Shown: piece by piece, positions 10,029 to 21,400 of the stretch
Numbering within the stretch: position 1 is the first letter of the stretch
Layout of the letters: each line of letters starts with the position of its first letter
DNA from: Heligmosomoides polygyrus polygyrus
Lineage: Eukaryota > Nematoda > Chromadorea > Rhabditida > Heligmosomidae
NCBI GenBank assembly: GCA_947396885.1
Contig: OX377202.1
Location: 82,192,408-82,256,407, forward strand
Direction: 5' to 3'
Length of the DNA: 64,000 nucleotides
Translations under genes and position numbers: made by a program
The notes under the pieces: model-generated
The model's database searches: none
The model's input: the letters and a program-made list of their open reading frames with translations, nothing else
What the model was told of the DNA's origin: nothing

Positions 10029-10491
10029 CCTAGGGGGTAATTTGGAGTGCTGATCAGGAGTCTTTTTGAAGTTTCGGCCGGTTACGGTAGGTTACAGTAG
10101 GTACGGGTGACTAAGACTGTCTAGTTTCTTACCGTATCCTACCGTACTCGACTCCTATCCGACTCTCATATCCAACCGATTTCATCCTTTCTGCGTTTAC
10201 GCTGGAGTACGGTACGATACGGTAAGTGCGTGTGGCTAAGGTCATGGCCAGCGATTTAACCCAAAGTTCGGCTATAGGGGTAATCTGGGGTGCTGATCAC
10301 GAATCTGACATCCGTTTCTCGTGTTATACATTGGAGTACGTTAGGTTACGATAAGTGCGGGCGACTATGGTCACGGTGACCTAGACAGCCTTACTCACCC
10401 GTACCTACCGTAGGCTACCGTTATCGGCCGCAATTTTAAAAACGGATGTCAGATTTGTGATCAACACTCCAAATAATCCCCTTGGCGAAGT
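10029..10491. repeat. Cluster of inverted-repeat (foldback) element copies
   Basis: The left arm (from ~10029, GGGGGTAATTTGGAGTGCTG) is matched in reverse complement by the right arm ending ~10491 (CACTCCAAATAATCCCCTT). Both arms continue through a GTAC/GGTTACGGTAG-rich segment to about 100 bp each. A third, direct copy of the left-arm signature sits in the middle (about 10273-10312). Related sequence recurs near 41590, 41930 and 57335, so this is a dispersed non-autonomous family. No coding capacity is seen. Confidence 0.7.
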
Positions 10492-10531
10492 TTGGGTGAA
10501 TTTTTTTCCGACCTCTCCTTGACCGTTGGGA

Positions 10532-10691
10532 CCGGATTCATAAACGACTTACGTAACTTTAACGGAGACGTGTAAGCGAAAAGCTCAGATAACGTGGCTT
10601 ATCGCTCACCATATCGCTTGATAAGCCGCGTTATCTGAGCTTTTCGCTCACAATTATCCGTTAAAGTTACGTAAGTCGTTGATGAATCCGG
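10532..10691. repeat. 160-bp near-perfect hairpin (MITE-like)
   Basis: Starting CCGGATTCATAAACGACTTA and ending in its reverse complement TCGTTGATGAATCCGG, this is an almost perfect palindrome folding around position ~10610. It includes GCGAAAAGCTCAGATAACG and its complement. It lies 155 nt upstream of the trr-1 start codon. It looks like a small foldback transposon relic; a regulatory role is possible but unsupported. Confidence 0.8.
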
Positions 10692-10800
10692 ACCCCTGGA
10701 GTCGTGAAAGTACAGTAATGCCAAAATAGCTGAGAAGCAGATATCCAAACTTTCGATCCTTTTTGGAGCTGTGAGAGACACTAAAACGATCACTCAGTTG

Positions 10801-10834
10801 TCCACATTTCAGTATCTCTGTGTTGACTTCACAG
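10801..10834 (+). promoter_or_regulatory. Candidate spliced-leader trans-splice acceptor for trr-1
   Basis: Two 3' splice-site-like sequences precede the ATG: CACATTTCAG ending 10812, which is the perfect nematode TTTCAG consensus, and GACTTCACAG ending 10834. They would leave 5' UTRs of 32 or 10 nt. There is no upstream exon or donor in sight, which favours trans-splicing. This is inference from the motif and position. Confidence 0.5.
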
Positions 10835-10844
10835 CGAGGATCTC

Positions 10845-13800
10845 ATGACTTCACAAATGTTGCGAAGCAACGTTCCTGTACAACAGATGGCTCCCCAGCC
10901 CATCCTTCCCAGTGATCAGGATGCACTGATACGAACACTTAATGACGTTAATCAAAGGGATGATGTTAAGCTGAAAGCTGTCCAGGTACGTGCTCAGACA
11001 CAGATATGGATCAAGTTTATCAGGATCGCTGCTTTCAGGATGCATGGAGCAAGTTCGACTCGTTCAGTGTCTCTTCTACATTTGATCAGTTTCTAGACAG
11101 TCTGATGAGGGCATTTTTGAAGCTCTTCAGTGAAACGGTCCCTCAGTTCATCGTGGAAAATAACACTCAGGTACGCGTAGTGTCTCTACTATTGGGAATC
11201 TGTTCCTTTTCCATATTTCGCTTAAATTTGCCTTCTCGAGGCTACACAACCCTGTTCGTATTCGAGTATATAGCCCCGACCGTTGTTCGAACTTACCTAA
11301 GATTGTGCCTATGTTTGTCGCTCAGGAAGGAACGCTGATGGTGAAGAAATAAGGAGTAACCTTATTGTGAAACCCTTTTTTCAATGTGATTTTAACACTT
11401 CTCTCCATCATTTTTACTTCACCACCATTTTTGTGCCATTGCATAATACTACTGAGGACCAACAGGTCGCGAGCTCATCCTAGAAGTTCTCATAAAAATG
11501 AGAGTATCCTTTTCATAAAAGAAAATGAATGAAAGATTACCCTAAACACGAGTTGGTAGTTGAACCACAATTCAATTCATATCGAAGAAGTTACCACTTC
11601 GTTTGAACTAGGGTGATCAAAGGAGATGCATTCTGTGCAGGCATTAGTTTCGTTCAGATCACCATCATGTTCAGCAGCTTCATCTCATGAGGCATCTGTC
11701 GCTGTTGTATGGCGTTTCTTTCAGATGTTACGAAAAGCCATGCTTGAAATGATATTGAGGACGAGTGCGCTCGAGCCGGTCAAGAACTTGACTAAGGACA
11801 TACAGAAGCAAATGATGCGGATCATTGTGCTAGAAAACGAGGAGAATGCCATCCTTGCGATTAAAATAGTGATCGACCATTGTAAGATCGCTCGTTCCCA
11901 CATGATACCTGAGGTTGGTAAATAGCTGGTTCTCGGCTGAAAACAATAATTTTATGTGCCGTGTTTAGGTGTCTGTGATGCTTCAAAACTTCAAGCAATG
12001 GATCAAATGCATGTCCATCACTTTGTCGAGGCCGCATACGTTCGACACCATAGATTTGACACATCCTTCAATGCAGCTGCCAGAAGAAGCCATGATCGAA
12101 TCGGTATTTCGGCTGATTCTCATTGATTTTTGGACCTTAGCATTAAGCTGAACCTTCTAGTATCTCCAACAATGCTACTACACACAGTCGGCTCTCTTGT
12201 ACTCTCCAAGCGGAACGTTGGACACATTGGTTCGTTTTTCTGTAGCTTATAGCCCATTGTCTATACAAAGGATTTGAGCTTTCGCTGCTATCTCCTTCGT
12301 TCTTTTTTTTCGGGATTCCTTTATTTGAAGAATTTTTGAATTACTTTGATTACTCTGTCTCGAAACTGATTTCTTTCTGATTTAGTTGCCCCTTTATTAC
12401 ACTAGTGCAAACTTTTGGGACGTACACCAGTTCTCTAGTATCTGTCGAACAATTATTTGTTGTCTACTCCATTTTTAATCATGTGGAACACGGTTTTCTC
12501 AAACTAACGGGTAGCCGATCGTTGTTCTAGCTAACACCGTGACTTTTACCGCTGTGGTCGCCTCTCACTTTCATTAAGCAAGTGTCAGTTCTGCTTTCTG
12601 TATGGGAAGCAAACTCTCCACTTGTTACCAATAGGTTTTAAAGGGGTGAAGAGGGCGACGGTCGTCTAACTATTCCAAAAGGCACTTGGTTTGGTTCGAC
12701 CGTCGCCTTCTACACTTCTTTATCAATATCTGAATACTGTTGCTGCTTGCTTTCGCCCGCGATTTACTTTGCGGTTATTGACCTTTAGAAAAAAAGAGAA
12801 TACGATTGTCCGAATACACATACCTTTACGGACAATCACCAAAAGATCTTCTCTGGGGTATCGCAATCTACTGAACGCAATCTCTAGAAACAATGTCCAT
12901 GACAAAATTGGAGAAGATTTTTGAATGTGATTTTTAATTTGTAATTATAGTTTTTATTAATGTAATTGTGTTTTATTCTAACATTTTTTTCAGTACAACC
13001 TAATACCAAGGGCTAGCCAGTCCCTGAAGACATTCCAGGAGATTCCTATGCTAGTTATATTCCTTTACCAGCACCACAAAGCTGGCGTCCAGACAGAAGT
13101 ACGTACTTGGTGCACTGGCGAACGAAGTTTTTGTTGAGTAGATACTTTAGTCCATAATTGAGTGTTTTTTAGGCAATGGAGTTCCTGCTTTGCTGCCTGG
13201 ATTTCTTAAGTATACAAATATCGAATGAACAGAAAGCCGACGAAAAGTACAATAAGGCGCTAGCAGACGAATTCTACACTGCTCAGTCGAAGATGCTGGC
13301 CTATCTGAGTATTATGGGGAAAATAAGAGAGGTATGATTCTCCAGTGGCATTACTTTTGGCGGTTTTCGAACACTTCGCGTTTTCAGTTTATGGATCAGA
13401 TCTTAGCGAATGGTGACAGGTTCATCAATGGTGTGTTATCTCTTCTCGAGCAGTGTCCTGCTGAGTTGATAGTCGTGAGAAAGTGAGCGTTGCAGGGTTT
13501 CACTTGGTCCTTTCCCACTGTCCTATGCTTTGCTTCAGAGACGTCCTCATCACGTTGAAGTTCTTTTTCATCTCGGATTTGCGCCCGAAATTTATTCAGC
13601 TGCTGCCGCGGTTGCTATCAGAAGTCGCTCTGATTGGCTCTGGGTACACTGCTGTAGATCATCTGAGGTACATGAACTTCGATTTCAGAGACCGCTTTGT
13701 GACTGATTTCAAGAGAGCTAAGGGTAAATCGAAGCTTTGATCATTTGCGATAACCCTAATGACTAGTCCTGGATTGCGTGACGGTCAACAAAAAAAGCAG

Positions 13801-15425
13801 GTGGTTCTCGCCTAATCTATTCTTTACACTTTGTTTCAACGCTGAAGTCTACCTGTAGCACAGTCATGAGAGGTGCTGGCTGTTGTGTGAACTCCAAATA
13901 GTGGTTCTTATTTCACGTCGGGTCTAGGCCGATCTGGGTTTTCATACATTCGTGATAGATTATTTGACCAACTGCCTATATCTGCCCAACCTGCCTTACA
14001 GTACCTTATCCATCGACTGGCTGCTGGAGGTCATTATGTAGACCAAATACGCGTTGAAATTGGCTCCGCTATATCCCGTAGAAGTAGAATGAATGACTCA
14101 TCCCAAATAGGAGTTGGATAGCTTCATCCTTGATCGTTTTTATTGTTTCACAGCTTTCATTTTGGAGATTGCAGGGGATACTTCTATCAAACAATGGCCG
14201 ATTTTCTTCATCATGTTCGATCTTCCCTGTCTTTCGACATGCTCGCACAGTTGGTTTCTAAATTATTTTCTCCTTTGGTTCCCTTTTAGAATTCTTCCTC
14301 AAAATGCGACCTCTTCAGCGTGGCCTTCATCTTCTGTCGCGAAATGCACGACAATTTGCTGCCATATCAGGTGAGACCAGTTTTTTTGGTGTTTTGCGAT
14401 TTTTATCTGTGTGGGCCATTAATGCCTATGTTCAAGATCCAAGTGATATGCGCAAGAATGCTAAGCAGTGTGTTGGAAGGGTTGTCAAAGCATGGTAAAG
14501 AAGGAGAAGCGGTACGTTACTCATTGCAGGTTTCGTTTGTAGACATATCAGGTTTTCACAATTGGAGATCTTCAGACCCGTGACCTCATTCTCATGATTT
14601 TGGAAAGCTTGGTGGTCAAGATGAAAGTGATTGCTGTATATCACATGCCTCTTCTGTTCAAACAGCATGGCGCCGAGATCAACTACGATTATAAGTCCTG
14701 CGATCGTGATGGGTTTGTTTATTCATTCAGTTTACTCTACCGTCTCATAAAATTGCTTAAGGAGATCCTAGCAGTTACAGCTAATGAATACAGGTCGGAC
14801 AGTGCGGAAGATGAGAAGTCTTCGGATGAGAACGTTATTCGAGAAGAAGTGCGTCGCTGCTCCATTGACACCGCTCCTGAAATGGAGAACGGTCCAGCCG
14901 GTATGGATAGCCAAGATTCAGATGGCTTAGCCCGTTTGGCTGAGGAACGCGGCACGGCCATTGTCACTAACTATGTGCTGGCTGCTTGTAGATTTCTGTT
15001 CTTTAGATCCACTTCAAGCACCAGATCCAGTGTTGCCTGTTCCAAAGGAATGTGCAAATCACAAACAGTCCAGCCCAGGTTCAATCCTGACGCAAATGTA
15101 TGCCATGAATCCGCCGCCAATTCCGTTAGCAGAGGCTCGAACAATCGTGAAGTTTATCTTGTTAGCCTGCAAAATGGGAACTTCTGCTTTGAATGGAGCG
15201 AATCGAAGCTCACGTGAGTGATTTCGTTTCGAGTATCTCTTCCGTTGAGGTACACATCGGTGGATAGTCGTCGTTGGTTGAGTCTTGTATACTGCCTTCA
15301 GAATCACCGCCGCTGGTGAGGGAGAGAGACATCTATGAGCGAATGTTCAAATACTGTGTGCAGTGCCTTGACGTCTACATGATTCCTTATCCACAGCCAC
15401 CATCAAGGGTGCAGGTTCCGAACAG
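10845..15425 (+). CDS. trr-1: trr-1 exons 1-12: N-terminal HEAT region (residues ~1-657)
   Basis: Exons: 10845-10985, 11039-11170, 11725-11913, 11969-12103, 12994-13098, 13173-13331, 13388-13482, 13539-13667, 14319-14511, 14552-14900, 14992-15213, 15302-15425. The start ATG 10845 is the first in frame after the trans-splice-like acceptors. Exon 3 ends at an unusual GTTGGT donor. Exon 9 can be read straight through or lose an in-frame 66 nt (14371-14436); length agreement with TRRAP favours reading through. Exon 10 carries a low-complexity acidic linker ([13 protein letters not shown]), and the following intron has a clear CACTAAC branch-like motif. Residue matches to TRRAP include QFIVENNTQ in exon 2 and LIGSGYTA in exon 8. 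These helical repeats form the superhelical activator-binding arm. Confidence 0.85.
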
Positions 15426-18400
15426 GTATAAGCTTTTGTGCAGTGAAGAGTGCGATCACCTTGTAACCTTCTTTAGGCATTTATTGTTTATATCTAGAGC
15501 TTGAAGCTTAGCGAATGAACATTTTTATATATATTTATTTATTTTACGTTCTTAAACGTGCTTAAAACGTTAACAAACAGGAAAATGCAAGTAAACCATG
15601 CTATGAGATATAAAATACCAGGACAAAGTGAAAAACCTAATCAGTGGCGCCACCTCTTGGTATCGGTGAGCAGGACATCCAATGAGACTGGCAAACCACA
15701 TAAAGTAGGTGATATACAGAAAGTACCTAGAGGCTCATGTGACCATAGACTGTAAGGAATTCAGTGGCTCAAAGAATCAGTCTCTGAAAAGCAAATCAGG
15801 CCCATGCTCACATCAGTCAGCTATGATGCCTGCGGTCGTTGTCAGAACTTCGGCAGATATGTGCGCTGGTGCCCCATGGAACTGACACCTAGGGCATGCG
15901 ACCTGTTCCATATGAACTTGACAATACTTTTTGATTTCCAAGTGGGAAACGAACGATCTAATTCCTTCAAATACGTAACCTAATAGCGATTTATCAAAGG
16001 TTATAGCATTGATAGCATTAGGATAAATGTATGCCAAGGAACAGCTCCCTAGGTGTGAACGAAAACATGTAATCAACGGAAGTAACCCAAAAAAAACAGT
16101 CGAAAGACAAAAACTAATCGGGCCAAATTCGTAGTAGAGCCTACTGCTTTCAGAGAATTGTTGAGGTATCGATCATTTTTTGATTCAAAATTGTCCTTCT
16201 TCGTAAAACAGAAGATATGAATTCGGAAAGTTTTGACTAATAAATGACGGTGCTGCAACGTTGCCGAATACAGGATTCGTTTAGACCTTGAATTCGAAAA
16301 TCTGAAAGGAGATGCATAAATTGCTTCGGCCTGTTCTCAATAGGGGGGACACTTGTTGACTCCTAATTACTGTTTGGTAATATTTCGAGCTAACGAAGTC
16401 CTTGATAAAACAAGGAGTTATGTACCTGTGTCCAACGATTGCTGTTTACTAGTGAAAGTTGTAACGAAAATTTACCTGAAATCCAATACACGGCTTAAAG
16501 TCCAGAATCTCGAGGGCTTTACTCTTAGTTTTCCTTTAAGAACTATATAACAAAATCTAATGTTACTGGAAGTGCGCCTGAAGGCTGTTCGATTTGAAAT
16601 ATCTCAGTCTTCTACTGTAATTAGGCATTCGCTATACAATTATAGGTGCGCATCTCCACATTAACGTCTTGGTGAGCATCTGTTGAAACCTTTCTAGTGT
16701 CATTTGTATTTTTCTAGAGAATGGGCTCCAAATTTGGGATTGGGGAATATTCTAGTATTGATAAAATACGTTTAACCACAAAATACATATAACTACGATG
16801 TTATCCCCAGTTGGCGAAACAATGTCTGCAGTCCTAGTCTTTTACCTAGGTGTGTGGCAATTGGAGGTGTGTTTACTTATTGGATGTTGTTTTCAAAAGA
16901 CACACAATCTATTAGATAATATTGGTTAGGGTTGGTGGAAATAAACGCCTTTTTCGCTATATATTGATTACATGCTGTAGGAGACCCTTGACATCTCGGA
17001 GTTTTTCATACCTGTTCTTCTTGCCAATATTGATAATCAGTAACGTGTTGCTTGGCTTATATACGCAGTATAGTGCTGCTACATTTTTTAAAATGAAATG
17101 CTGCGATTATAGTCATTCCTCCTCCAATCGCAGCGGAAATATCGTTGCAGGCTAGCTACAGTTTGCCTTGTGATCGAGGTTATTTATTTTGTTTCAGTGT
17201 TCCTGGTGGTACAAGATCAAAGGAGGAGAAGGACGCACTGGATGCTTTGGCTTATTTGGTATGTGGATGAGTTTACTAATTTTTGAAACTAGGTCTGCAT
17301 TTGTTTTCTTGACGTGCATTTTCCCACTTTTCCTACCTCCCAGCGCAATACAACGTTTCTTTGGCCTGTTTTTGCGTCATGATGATCTGTTAAAACTAAT
17401 TTCGCCGAACATTCTTGTGCTGCTAAAACGAATCGTACTGTCTACCGGAAGTGGCTATTAAAATAATGTTTGTAAACGACTTGGTGCTCGGTTGCAAGCA
17501 CCTTGTAAAAAATAAGACAGTGGTTTTAAAAATTCCACCAGGTATCATAGTCTTATTTTACTGGAGTTAACCACCACAGTATTCTGGGCATTAGCGGGCT
17601 TCTTTATGTCATTGTTATCTAATCTGTTTTCAGTTTACAATGCTGAACTTGGATGTTTTTGGCGAAATTTTCACCAAATATATGGACTTCTTTGTGGTGC
17701 GCATGGCAAAGTAAGTATATCTGTTCACTACGGTAACGTCTTTACCAGATATTTTTTCACGAAGTGGGGATTGAAATGGGCACTTCTGAGCCTTCCGTTC
17801 TGATGTTTTCAGGAATCTACCTTTGCAGCTGGCGTGTAACGCATTCCTAGTTCGAGCCGATGTCTCCTTCAGATTCGGTTGCATAATAGTTAAATATCTG
17901 ATGGATCGTTTGCCATCATTGGCAGGTGAGTACCCCTTTAAGGTTCTAGAGAAGTGCTTCATTTGCATTCACATTAACTTCAAAGTGTTTCAGTGATGAG
18001 TGACGTTTCTACGCTGTATGTGAAGCTCTTCAAGATCATATTCTCTGCGATTGGTTGTCAAAATTCGGCCAGCCCAGATGGCGAGATCATGCTTAAGGCT
18101 CGTGATTGTTATCCTCCTCACTCAATTACTGCCAGTTTCATTGGCCTTAGTCACCCTGTTTCAGCCATACTTACCCGAACTGATTCGGAAGTCGATGGAA
18201 TACGCGCTAAGTGCACGAGATCCTATAAACTACTTCATGCTTCTTCGCGCTCTCTTCCGGTCTATTGGCGGTGGTCTCCATGATATCCTGTACTCGCAGT
18301 TTCTGCCCCTACTGCCTGACTTGATGTTGTTCTTCAACAAGCTGCAGGTAAGGGTAGCAATATGATCAATATTCTGAACGGTTGTAAGAGTCTATTTTTA

Positions 18401-21400
18401 GTGGTGTGATCACCGACAGATGATGCGTGAATTGTTCGTTGAACTGTGCTTGACTGTTCCCGTAAGGTTATCGACCTTGCTGCCTCATTTGCCGCTGCTG
18501 ATGGAGCCGCTCGTGTGCGCCCTAAATGGTGGGCCGAATCTGGTCCAGCAAGGTGGGTAATAGTCTTTGAGTGTGTCGCGATTTTCTAAAAGGTCTTGGA
18601 AAGTGGTTGATAAGAAAGGGTGTAAAAATGGGGTTTGTACCGCAGAAATTCGCACAGCAAAACTTCTTTGAATTTTCGAAAACTAAATGTAGTTAAGTCA
18701 GTGATGGTGAAAATAGGTAGCTAGAGCGGATTCTTGTTTGGGTGACCATCAACGGAAAGCGTCCTTTTTCGGTATTTTTCGTTGTGATTAGTCGTGCGTG
18801 TACCATTTTCTCATTGAACTGGACATATTTCAAAGCCGGCTGGGCACTTTTGAGGTCAAGCAGAATATCTTCAAAATCAAAGGGAGCCCCTTACAGGTTG
18901 AACTAGTCGCTCTAAGAAGGTAGGAATAATTGTTCTGAGAGGAAAAGAGAGGAATCAACAAAAAATGGAAGGGAAAAGAAAAGCTTGTACTAAAAGGTGC
19001 AGGAAACCGGCTGTCTTTGAGTTTAAGGGAGAGTTCGCGTCATGCGATTTTCAGCACGTGGCGATTTTCCTTTTACTGGTAGCAAACATTCTGTCTGCGT
19101 GGAGTTAGGCACTTGTTAACGGCGTAAGGAAAAGAAATTGTAGACAACTCACATATCTCCACCTCGTAGGTCCACGGAAGTTGCATTTACATTATCAATT
19201 CCTTTCCTGTCGTGGTGCGTTGGAATTTTCTAAGATTATCAAGAAGAACCAGCTGCCTAACAATTTTAGGAAGTTCAAAACAATTGTCCATCGGTACCTG
19301 CAGGAGGAACTATGAAGCTCTCTGTTTTTCTTTCCTTCTTCGTTTTGTTGCCCAATATTTTTTTTCTTCTTTCTTCGCTCTATGTTTTTCTCATTCTTTT
19401 TTTTTAAATAGTTGTGTTTAGTTGATCCGTTTCCTTTTTTGCTATAGTGTTGTGAGCAGTTGTACTGTCCATGCGTATGCATGTAATAAATGTAAATGTA
19501 AATCAATGAAGTGGAAATCACAGCTAGGTAGAGTAATACGCGGTGCGATCTCTTCTTGTAATTCACCCAAGAATTTCTGCTTTCCTGCACCTTCAAATAA
19601 ATTTCGATCCATTGTTTTTCTTTAAAATTTTATAAACCAGTAAACACTGTATTCACTTTTTGTGCTGGGCTTTATAAATTTTTAAAGTGAGTTGTGCAAT
19701 TTTTTCCTGGAATAGAAATTGACTTTGGCATATTTAGAGAATGCATACTTTAGTGCGTTAGACGCTCGTTTTGATTTGGAAAATATTAGTTTTTATTTTT
19801 GAAAATAACGCAGTTCGCTTTAACCCTCTGTCCAATTTTCTCTGAAAATTATCCTGTTTGATGTGGAAATGCCATATTACTATTACTACTATATTTAGGT
19901 CTGCGAACTCTTGAACTGTGCGTGGATAATTTGCAACCTGATTTCCTATTCGACAACTTCTCTCCGGTTCGTGGGGGCATGATGCAAGGTAGGCAAGTTT
20001 TTGGCATTCGTTTCCGCTCAGATTTCTTTTGACTATTAGTCTTTAAGCTTTTGATTTAGCTTAATTTTGATATGGTTCTAAGTTTTTTGTTGTTTTCAGT
20101 CGTCAAACTTTCTTTTGAAAAAGAATTCATTTCTTCTCTTCTTTAGTTTCTTAGTTAGTCGTAGTATTTGCGTTCGTCGAACAGTGTGTGCTGAACGTAT
20201 GCAACCGTTCTGAACCCAATAAAATCACGCTAAAAACTGATTTTTAGAAAAAGTTTTGAACACATTCAACTTCTAGTGCCGATTTTCCCTTGAAGTAGAT
20301 TAAGATGTTCTCGCTGAGAACGCCTCAACATAGTATTTAGCAGCTTTCTGTGCCATCGCATACCGTTTCAAATTCTAGGTCTGTATAAGATCGTCGGAGA
20401 GTCTGGTGAGCCTCTATCTGTCGCGACTGCGGTCCGTGTGCTTGGGAAGTTTGGAGGTGCTAACCGCAACATGTTCACGGAACCTCCGGTACACTACTTT
20501 CCTGCTTTGGTTCATTGCTGGCTAAAATTTTCTTTGCCGTGTAGAGCCCCGTCGCTGAAGAGGTGCTGACAGCGAACTGTTCAGAATCTGAAGTCTCGCC
20601 CGAAAGGCGACCTACCGCCGTTTACAATTCGAGTTGCCTTTGATCGGACAAACAGTTCACAGACTTTCTTCTCGACGATCTACGGGGATTTGGCGCTCAC
20701 CGAAACAGTGCGAACTGCTCTCAAACAAATTCGGTAGAGATCTATTTGCAACGACAGTAAAACTTGGTTTAATTTCTAGAGTTTTTAGCCTCGATCCATC
20801 CAATGCGCACTACTCGCCTCAAGTCCGTCAATACGCGATGGAGGTGCGCTTTTATTTCGTTGGCTGTACAGGCGTACGACTTGATTTACTAATGGCGTTT
20901 TCTAATCAGAACTTTTTAGCTAGCACGTTCCGTCCTGCTCAGTAGCTTTGCTCCGCTGGACTTCTCTGGCAAGTGGGAAGTAGGGTTGAAGGAGCGCTTC
21001 ATTGAACAATTTAAGGTATTTTTTGACTTACGAGCTTCTGTCGCCTACTCAGTCCTTAAAGTCATACGCACGCCGTGAAGTCAGCAAGTGCTTTCTTTCA
21101 GCGACTGGATAATGCTCCAGACAGCTGTACCGTGTTCAGGTGTCTTCGTGAGGGTGACCGCTCTATACACTCAGACGCTCTTATGATTTTATTTTGTAAG
21201 TTTTCTTTATTTCGCCGTCAGAATTCATTGCAAAGGGCGTTCTTTTGAGGCGGAATCGTTGGCAAAGACCTTCGGAGCAAGTACATCAAATTCTTCAACA
21301 CTACTATCCGGTATCTGACATTGCAGGCACTTCTGGAGTTTACAGGTGGGTGAAAGGACCAATAGTGGAGGCTGTCGTTCACATAGAGGACACCAATATG

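Noticed and set aside
13687..13727. Possible extra exon after exon 8
   Set aside because: No TRRAP counterpart; direct splicing to 14319 preserves phase and similarity.
17259..17461. Open frame continuing from exon 13, with a kinase/HEAT-like look
   Set aside because: Wrong frame relative to exon 13 and absent from TRRAP; splicing to 17634 gives a precise match.
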